DNA of 64,000 bases from Blastococcus sp. TF02-8 (lineage in GTDB: Bacteria > Actinomycetota > Actinomycetes > Mycobacteriales > Geodermatophilaceae). The notes under the pieces were generated by a model, which was given only the letters and a program-made list of their open reading frames with translations, had not been told where the DNA came from and ran no database searches. The DNA lies in the NCBI RefSeq assembly GCF_003319175.1, contig NZ_QOHK01000006.1, positions 186,001 to 250,000 of the forward strand. Reading direction: 5' to 3'. Below, one piece after another: positions 58,815 to 64,000 of this stretch (positions within the stretch are counted from its first letter, which is position 1; each line of letters opens with the position of its first letter). A program made the position numbers and the translations under genes.

Positions 58815-59770
58815 CCCAGACGACGCTCCCACCGGTGGAGAAGACCCAACCGGTCTCGGCCCCGCACGGCACGATCAGCGACCGGTCCAAGGCCGAGCGC
58901 AAGCTCGGCTGGCTGCTGGCCGGCCCGGCGTTCTTCGTGATGCTGGCGGTCACCGCCTACCCGATCCTGCAGGCGGCCTACGAGTCGCTGTTCTCCTACC
59001 GGCTCACCGACCCGGACAACCGGTCGTTCACCGGGCTGACGAACTACTGGGTGATCCTCACCGACTCGCTGTGGTGGAAGTCCCTCGGCGTCACGATGCT
59101 GATCACCGTCGTCACCGTGCTGGTGGAGCTGGTCCTCGGCTTCGCCCTGGCGATGGTCATGGCCAAGGCGCTGCGATCTCTTCGGCCCATCATCCGCGCG
59201 GCGATCCTGATCCCGTACGCCGTCATCACCGTCGTCTCGGCGTTCGCCTGGCAGTTCGCCTTCGACATCAACACCGGCTTCGTGAACACGTGGTTCGACT
59301 GGATCCCGGGGATCTCCGCCGACACAGACTGGTTCGGCGGGACCGGCACCTCGCTGCTGGTGATCTGCCTGGCCGAGATCTGGAAGACGACGCCGTTCAT
59401 CTCGCTGCTCCTGCTCGCCGGTCTGGCGCAGGTGCCCGAGGTGCTGCAGGAGGCGGCGAAGGTCGACGGCGCGACGTGGTGGCAGCGGCTCTGGCGGGTG
59501 ACCCTGCCGAACATGAAGGCGGCGATCATGGTCGCGCTGCTGTTCCGCACCCTCGACGCCTTCCGGGTCTTCGACACGATCTTCGTGATGACCAACGGCG
59601 CGAACAACACCGAGACGGTGTCCTTCCTGGCCTACCGGCAGACCATCTCGCGGCTGGAGATCGGCCTGGGGTCGGCCGTCTCGGTGCTCTTGTTCCTCTG
59701 CGTCGTGCTGCTCGCGGCGCTGTTCATCAAGGGCTTCAAGGTCGACCTGGCCCAGGCGAGGGGTGAGTGA
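58811..59770 (+). CDS. Sugar ABC transporter permease (SugA/MalF-type)
   Basis: A 319-residue membrane protein with six helices; the first spans about residues 32-53. The EAA loop that contacts the ATPase is clear: EVLQEAAKVDGATWWQRLWRV near residue 213. It forms the channel with the second permease, which overlaps it (TGATG). Proline-rich residues 1-25 are cytoplasmic. The substrate is presumed to be a disaccharide such as trehalose from the LpqY-like context. Confidence 0.9.
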   Translation: MTQTTLPPVEKTQPVSAPHGTISDRSKAERKLGWLLAGPAFFVMLAVTAYPILQAAYESLFSYRLTDPDNRSFTGLTNYWVILTDSLWWKSLGVTMLITVVTVLVELVLGFALAMVMAKALRSLRPIIRAAILIPYAVITVVSAFAWQFAFDINTGFVNTWFDWIPGISADTDWFGGTGTSLLVICLAEIWKTTPFISLLLLAGLAQVPEVLQEAAKVDGATWWQRLWRVTLPNMKAAIMVALLFRTLDAFRVFDTIFVMTNGANNTETVSFLAYRQTISRLEIGLGSAVSVLLFLCVVLLAALFIKGFKVDLAQARGE

Positions 59771-60603
59771 TGTCCCGCAAGGAGAAGATCTGGTGGTGGA
59801 TCGGTGGGGCCGCGATCCTCGTCTACTGCCTGTTCCCGATCGCATGGATCATCTCGGTCTCCTTCAAGAAGCCGTCGGACCTGGCGAACAAGCAGTTCCT
59901 GCCGGACGGCCCCACCTGGGAGAACTACAAGGGCATCTTCACCGGCAGCGGCGGTGACCTGTTCCTGCCGGCCCTGCGCAACAGCTTCGGCATCTGCCTG
60001 ATCGCGACGGCGATCTCGTGCCTGCTGTCGATGTTCGCCGCCTACGCGATCGCCCGGCTGGACTTCCCGGGCAAGAAGCTGATCCTCTCGACGGCGCTGG
60101 TGGTGGCCATCTTCCCGGTCATCTCGATCGTGACGCCGCTGTTCAACGTGTGGCGGCAGATCGGCCTCTACGACACCTGGTTGGGGCTGATCATCCCGTA
60201 CCTGTCGCTCACACTGCCGATCTCCATCTGGACCATGTCGGCCTTCTTCCGGGAGATCCCGTGGGAGATGGAGCAGGCGGCCCAGGTCGACGGCGCCACC
60301 ACGTGGCAGGCGTTCCGCAAGGTGATCGTGCCGCTGGCCGCACCGGGCGTCTTCACCACGGCGATCATCGCGTTCTTCATCGCCTGGAACGACTTCGTCT
60401 ACGGCATCTCGCTGACCTCGACGTCGGCGGCCCGACCGGTTCCCGCCGCGCTCGGCCTGTTCTCCGGCGCCTCGCAGTTCGAGGACCCGACCGGTGCGAT
60501 CGCCGCCGCCGCGGTGATCGTCACGATCCCGGTCGTCGCCCTGGTCCTGCTCTTCCAGCGGCGCATCGTCGCCGGCCTCACCAACGGCGCGGTCAAGGGC
60601 TGA
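59770..60603 (+). CDS. Sugar ABC transporter permease (SugB/MalG-type)
   Basis: A 277-residue permease with six membrane helices. The EAA motif EMEQAAQVDGATTWQAFRKV near residue 168 and FIAWNDFVYGISLT near residue 208 are typical of the MalG group. ATG at 59770 is taken as the start because it overlaps the upstream TGA; the GTG three bases earlier is also possible. A 62-base gap follows before the ATPase gene. Confidence 0.9.
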   Translation: MSRKEKIWWWIGGAAILVYCLFPIAWIISVSFKKPSDLANKQFLPDGPTWENYKGIFTGSGGDLFLPALRNSFGICLIATAISCLLSMFAAYAIARLDFPGKKLILSTALVVAIFPVISIVTPLFNVWRQIGLYDTWLGLIIPYLSLTLPISIWTMSAFFREIPWEMEQAAQVDGATTWQAFRKVIVPLAAPGVFTTAIIAFFIAWNDFVYGISLTSTSAARPVPAALGLFSGASQFEDPTGAIAAAAVIVTIPVVALVLLFQRRIVAGLTNGAVKG

Positions 60604-60665
60604 CCTGCGATGAGCGCCGGCACCCGACTCAGCACCGCTCCGACCTCCCGAGGGGACGACTCCTG

Positions 60666-61943
60666 ATGGCCTCCATCGAGATGAAGAACATCGTCAAGCA
60701 GTACGGCGACGGCTACCCGGCCGTCAACGACGTCAGCCTCGACATCGCCGACGGCGAGTTCATGATCCTGGTCGGCCCGTCCGGCTGCGGGAAGTCCACG
60801 CTGCTGCGGATGATCGTCGGGCTGGAGGACATCACCAGCGGTGACATGGTCATCGGCGGCACCCGGGTCAACGACAAGGCCCCCCGCGACCGCAACCTGT
60901 CGATGGTCTTCCAGAACTACGCGCTCTACCCGCACATGACGGTGTACGAGAACATCGCCTTCCCGCTGCGCCTGGCCAAGATGGACGACGAGGAGGTGCG
61001 CCGGCGGGTCACCGAGGCCTCCGACGTCCTCGAGCTCAAGGACCACCTCGACCGGAAGCCGGCCAACCTCTCCGGCGGTCAGCGGCAGCGCGTCGCCATG
61101 GGCCGGGCCATCGTCCGCCAGGCCGAGGCGTTCCTCTTCGACGAGCCGCTGTCCAACCTCGACGCCAAGCTCCGCGGCCAGATGCGCACCGAGATCTCCC
61201 GCCTGCAGCGCCGACTGGGCATCACCACCGTCTACGTCACCCACGACCAGACCGAGGCCATGACCCTCGGCGACCGGGTCTGCGTGCTGCGCAAGGGTCG
61301 GATCCAGCAGGTCGCCTCGCCGCGCGAGCTCTACGAGCAGCCGGTCAACCTCTTCGTCGCCGGCTTCATCGGCTCGCCGCCCATGAACTTCCTCCCGGCG
61401 ACCGTCGAGGGCAACCGCCTGGTGACGCCGTTCGGCCCGATCGAGCTGGACGAGAAGCGGGCGGCCAAGGTCGCCGGCCACGAGCTGCTGCTGGTCGGCA
61501 TCCGGCCGGAGTACTTCGAGGACGCGTCGCTGGTGGACGAGGCGAAGCGGCCGGTCGGCACCGTGTTCCGCGCGAAGGTCGACGTGACCGAGTGGCTGGG
61601 CGACTCGCAGTACGCCTACATCCCCTACGACGCGCCGGACACCATCCGCACCCAGCTGCGCGAGCTCTCCCGCGAGCTGGACTCCGAGGAGCTGCGCACC
61701 CAGGCGATCGTGTCGATCGACTCCACGAGCCGGATCCGGGAGGGGCGTGAGGCGGAGTTCTGGCTGGACACCCGCAAGATCCACGTGTTCGACCCGCATT
61801 CGGGGGAGAACCTGACCCGCGACGCCGAGGCCGGAGCGGAGCTGACCCGGCTGGCCACGGAGGACCGGCTCGAGCACGCCGAGGCCACGCGCGGTGGGGA
61901 GTCCGACGCGCGGGGTGGCGCGACCGCCGTGGGCGTCGGCTGA
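60666..61943 (+). CDS. ABC transporter ATP-binding protein (SugC/UgpC/MsmX type)
   Basis: A 425-residue ATPase: Walker A VGPSGCGKSTLL near residue 37, signature NLSGGQRQRVAMGR near residue 135, Walker B AFLFDEPLSNLDAKLR near residue 156 and the switch His in VTHDQTEAMTLGDR near residue 192. Residues about 240-395 form a regulatory OB (TOBE-like) domain, as in MalK-type proteins. It energises the permeases just upstream. The C-terminal 35 residues are an acidic/Gly-rich extension, making it longer than the usual 360-395. AGGGG lies ten bases before the ATG. Confidence 0.92.
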   Translation: MASIEMKNIVKQYGDGYPAVNDVSLDIADGEFMILVGPSGCGKSTLLRMIVGLEDITSGDMVIGGTRVNDKAPRDRNLSMVFQNYALYPHMTVYENIAFPLRLAKMDDEEVRRRVTEASDVLELKDHLDRKPANLSGGQRQRVAMGRAIVRQAEAFLFDEPLSNLDAKLRGQMRTEISRLQRRLGITTVYVTHDQTEAMTLGDRVCVLRKGRIQQVASPRELYEQPVNLFVAGFIGSPPMNFLPATVEGNRLVTPFGPIELDEKRAAKVAGHELLLVGIRPEYFEDASLVDEAKRPVGTVFRAKVDVTEWLGDSQYAYIPYDAPDTIRTQLRELSRELDSEELRTQAIVSIDSTSRIREGREAEFWLDTRKIHVFDPHSGENLTRDAEAGAELTRLATEDRLEHAEATRGGESDARGGATAVGVG

Positions 61944-62016
61944 CCGGGGGCGCAGCTATCGTCGTCGGCACCGGCGGCCAGCCGCCGCCGGTGCACCGAC
62001 GTCCGAGGAGCCCCAC

Positions 62017-62592
62017 CTGACCGAGCACGCCGAGCCGGGCGCCGGCTCTCCCGGCGCGTCCGCAGTCGCCGCCGCGCCGCGCCGTCCGCGCACGCGGCTG
62101 CTGCTGGCGCTGGCCGTCGGGATCCTGCTGGCCGACCTGGTCACCAAGCTCGTCGTCGTCGCGACCATCGAGCCGGGTGAGGACATCCGCACGCTCGGCG
62201 GGGCGCTGTACCTGACCCACCTGCGCAACACCGGCGCCGCGTTCTCCCTCGCCGAGGGCTTCACGATCCTGTTCACGCTGATCGCGGTGGCTGTCGCCGT
62301 CGTGATCGTCCGCAGCGCGCGCCGGCTGTTCTCCACCGGGTGGGCGGTCTCCCTGGGGCTGGTCCTCGGCGGAGCGGTCGGCAACCTGATCGACCGGATC
62401 TTCCGCGACCCCGGCTTCCTGCGTGGAGGCGTCGTCGACTTCCTGTCGGTGTTCGGGCCCGACGGCCAGGTGTGGCCGGTGTTCAACGTGGCCGACTCCG
62501 CCATCGTCTGCGGCGGGGTCCTGGGCGCGTGGCTGGCCCTCCGCGGTGTCGAGTTCGACGGCACGCGGGCGACCAGGGACGACGCCCCGTAA
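62017..62592 (+). CDS. lspA: Lipoprotein signal peptidase LspA, apparent CTG start
   Basis: A 191-residue membrane aspartic protease with four helices that cleaves prolipoproteins before the lipid-modified Cys. Active-site regions: [18 protein letters not shown] near residue 65, [11 protein letters not shown] near residue 120 and the catalytic-Asp segments VVDFLSVF near residue 138 and [12 protein letters not shown] near residue 155. No ATG, GTG or TTG occurs between the strong ribosome-binding site GAGGAG (62005-62010) and the first membrane helix; the CTG six bases after it fits best. Upstream GTG codons (61894, 61915) lie inside the ATPase gene and would add an improbable Arg-rich extension. 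Confidence 0.85.
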   Translation: MTEHAEPGAGSPGASAVAAAPRRPRTRLLLALAVGILLADLVTKLVVVATIEPGEDIRTLGGALYLTHLRNTGAAFSLAEGFTILFTLIAVAVAVVIVRSARRLFSTGWAVSLGLVLGGAVGNLIDRIFRDPGFLRGGVVDFLSVFGPDGQVWPVFNVADSAIVCGGVLGAWLALRGVEFDGTRATRDDAP

Positions 62593-62625
62593 CGACGGCT
62601 GCGACGTCCCGCCGGAGCGGACCCG

Positions 62626-62631
62626 CACAAT
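62626..62631 (+). promoter_or_regulatory. Leaderless -10 element CACAAT
   Basis: CACAAT ends seven bases before GTG 62639, matching the spacing of the other leaderless starts. An ATG overlapping it (62630) is the alternative start of the downstream gene. Confidence 0.5.
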
Positions 62632-62638
62632 GGGTCCC

Positions 62639-63577
62639 GTGATCAGCACTCCCGGCCAGCACCGGGCCCTTCCGGTGCCCGACGGGCTGGAGGGGCAGCG
62701 GGTGGACCAGGCGCTGTGCCGTCTCTTCGGGCTGTCGCGCAGCACGGCGGCCGAGGTGGCCGACGCAGGCCACGTGGTCGTCGACGGCCGGGTCCGCGGC
62801 AAGGGTGACCGGCTCACCGGCGGCAGCTGGCTGGAGGTCGAGCTGCCTCCTCCGCCCGGCGAGCCGGCGGCGCCGAAGCCGGTCGAGGGCATGACGATCC
62901 TCCACGACGACGACGACCTGGTCGTGGTGGACAAGCCCGTCGGCGTCGCCGCCCACCCGAGCCCGGGCTGGGACGGCCCCACCGTGATCGGTGGGCTCGC
63001 CGCGGCCGGGTACCGCATCTCCACCTCCGGCGCGGCCGAGCGCCAGGGTGTCGTGCACCGGCTCGACGCGGCCACCACCGGCGTCATGGTGGTGGCGAAG
63101 AGCGAGCGCGCCTACACCGCGCTCAAGGCCGCCTTCAAGGAGCGCACGGTCGAGAAGGGCTACAACGCCCTCGTGCAGGGCCATCCCGACCCTTCCCGCG
63201 GCACCATCGACGCGCCGATCGACCGGCACCCCAGGCACGACTGGCGCTTCGCCGTCGTCCAGGGCGGCCGGCCCTCGGTCACGCACTACGAGGTCATCGA
63301 GGCCTTCGCCGCCGCCAGTCTGGTCGACATCAAGCTCGAGACCGGCCGCACCCACCAGATCCGCGTGCACTTCTCCGCGCTGCGCCACCCCTGCGTCGGC
63401 GACATGACCTACGGCGCCGACCCCACGCTCGCCGCCCGGCTCGGGGTGTCGCGCCAGTGGCTGCACGCCGTCCGGCTGGGCTTCTCCCACCCGGCCGACG
63501 GGCGGTGGGTCGAGTTCACCAGCGAGTACCCGCCCGACCTCGCCGGCGCGCTGGCCGTCCTGCGCGCCGAGACCTGA
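62639..63577 (+). CDS. RluA-family pseudouridine synthase (RluD-like)
   Basis: A 312-residue enzyme. An S4 RNA-binding domain occupies residues about 15-75 ([20 protein letters not shown]), and the catalytic domain has [17 protein letters not shown] near residue 139 with the nucleophile Asp, plus [21 protein letters not shown] near residue 236. RluD makes pseudouridines in 23S rRNA helix 69; that target is likely but not proven. It follows lspA, as in many bacteria. GTG 62639 was preferred over ATG 62630 because of the leaderless promoter spacing; the difference is three residues. Confidence 0.9.
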   Translation: MISTPGQHRALPVPDGLEGQRVDQALCRLFGLSRSTAAEVADAGHVVVDGRVRGKGDRLTGGSWLEVELPPPPGEPAAPKPVEGMTILHDDDDLVVVDKPVGVAAHPSPGWDGPTVIGGLAAAGYRISTSGAAERQGVVHRLDAATTGVMVVAKSERAYTALKAAFKERTVEKGYNALVQGHPDPSRGTIDAPIDRHPRHDWRFAVVQGGRPSVTHYEVIEAFAAASLVDIKLETGRTHQIRVHFSALRHPCVGDMTYGADPTLAARLGVSRQWLHAVRLGFSHPADGRWVEFTSEYPPDLAGALAVLRAET

Positions 63578-63587
63578 CCCACCTGCG

Positions 63588-64000
63588 GTGACCGGTCTGC
63601 CGGCCTCCCTCGCCGACTTCGGCCCCGCCGCCCTGTCGGCGGTCGTGGTCGCGGCCTACCTGGTCGTGGGGGAGCCGGTGGCCGGGCACGTGCTGCACCG
63701 GCGGTTCGAGGGACGGCTGCGCACCGATGCGGACGCGCGCCGGTCGTTCTACCGCCGGCTGCTGCTGCTCGAGTGGGGCCTCGCGGTGCTCGCGTTCGTC
63801 ATCTGGCTGTTCGCGACCGACGTCCCCGCCGGTGCCGTCGGGCTGCGTTGGCCGCAGGAGCTGCCCGGCCCGCTGACGGCGGTCGTCGTCGTGGTGGTGC
63901 TGCTGCTCGTGGTCGCCTCCACCCGGCAGCTGCGGGCCGGGGCGCTGCTGGAGATGGCGCGCCCGGCCCGCCGCCCGGGAGAGGGCCGGCACGCGGAACC
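63588..64000 (+). CDS. Membrane protein N-terminus, possibly CPBP protease (cut by window end)
   Basis: The frame is open from GTG 63588 to the window edge (137 codons). It begins VTGLPASLADFGPAAL, has a first membrane helix (residues 14-30), a basic segment with ARRSFYRRLLLLEWGLAVL near residue 50 continuing into a second helix, and a third very Val/Leu-rich helix near residue 95. This N-terminal layout (FYRRLLLLEW followed by GLRWP) resembles actinobacterial CPBP metalloproteases, but the catalytic motifs would lie beyond the window. It begins ten bases after the pseudouridine synthase stop, so it may be cotranscribed. Confidence 0.55.
   Translation, partial: MTGLPASLADFGPAALSAVVVAAYLVVGEPVAGHVLHRRFEGRLRTDADARRSFYRRLLLLEWGLAVLAFVIWLFATDVPAGAVGLRWPQELPGPLTAVVVVVVLLLVVASTRQLRAGALLEMARPARRPGEGRHAE

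Overview
The window is very GC-rich (roughly three quarters G+C by eye, nearly all third codon positions G or C), uses many GTG starts, has GTGA/ATGA stop-start overlaps throughout, and carries an actinobacterial division and wall cluster (mraZ to divIVA, with sepF, a Wag31-type DivIVA, meso-DAP-type MurE, a type-2-like IleS and CGAAC-N4-GTTCG SOS boxes). With the carotenoid genes and gene order, this points to Geodermatophilaceae or a close relative (Blastococcus, Modestobacter, Geodermatophilus). The family is inference from recognition, not from a search.

Layout. 36-5377 (minus): one operon-like run with YbaK-type deacylase, GNAT acetyltransferase, CrtO/CrtI-type oxidoreductase, CruF-type carotenoid hydratase, GT2 glycosyltransferase and a CPBP membrane protease. 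5429-10115 (plus): an SOS-boxed promoter driving DUF6504, a SAV_6107-type HEPN protein and error-prone polymerase DnaE2, with no imuB in the run. 10303-12720: a VOC/PhnB-like protein, a methyltransferase and an alkaline-phosphatase-fold protein. 12722-15263 (minus): a GGAD-repeat peptide gene, a 19-bp hairpin, a JmjC/cupin oxygenase and a sucrase/ferredoxin-like protein. This set is laid out like a precursor-peptide locus and is the most interesting candidate system here. 15457-17210: SOS-boxed dinB and a DUF3040 membrane protein. 17242-21829 (minus): transglutaminase, DUF58 and MoxR.

22045-41953 (plus) is the dcw cluster: mraZ, rsmH, ftsL, ftsI, murE, murF, mraY, murD, ftsW, murG, murC, ftsQ, ftsZ, pgeF, yggS, sepF, yggT, divIVA. 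It builds lipid II (murC-F, mraY, murG), flips or polymerises it at the septum (ftsW, ftsI), assembles the ring (ftsZ, sepF, ftsQ, ftsL) and directs polar growth (divIVA). A regulatory block of phased TGGGN boxes precedes mraZ. An 81-bp in-frame insertion sits at the mraY/murD junction. Then follow a small membrane protein with a Cys cluster and ileS (minus).

45855-61943 looks inserted between ileS and lspA, which I recall as close neighbours in many actinobacteria. It holds a K+/H+ antiporter, a 46-bp duplication of that gene's 3' end, a frameshifted lipoprotein gene, a giant secreted RHS/YD-repeat protein with DNRLRE and LGFP repeats and a lower-GC toxin-like tip, a small acidic immunity-like gene, a broken orphan RHS tip, a DUF4032 kinase-like protein and a complete sugar ABC transporter of LpqY-SugABC type. 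62017-64000 returns to conserved genes: lspA (apparent CTG start), an RluA-family pseudouridine synthase and the start of a membrane protein cut by the window edge. I saw no rRNA, tRNA, CRISPR array, insertion sequence or replication origin.
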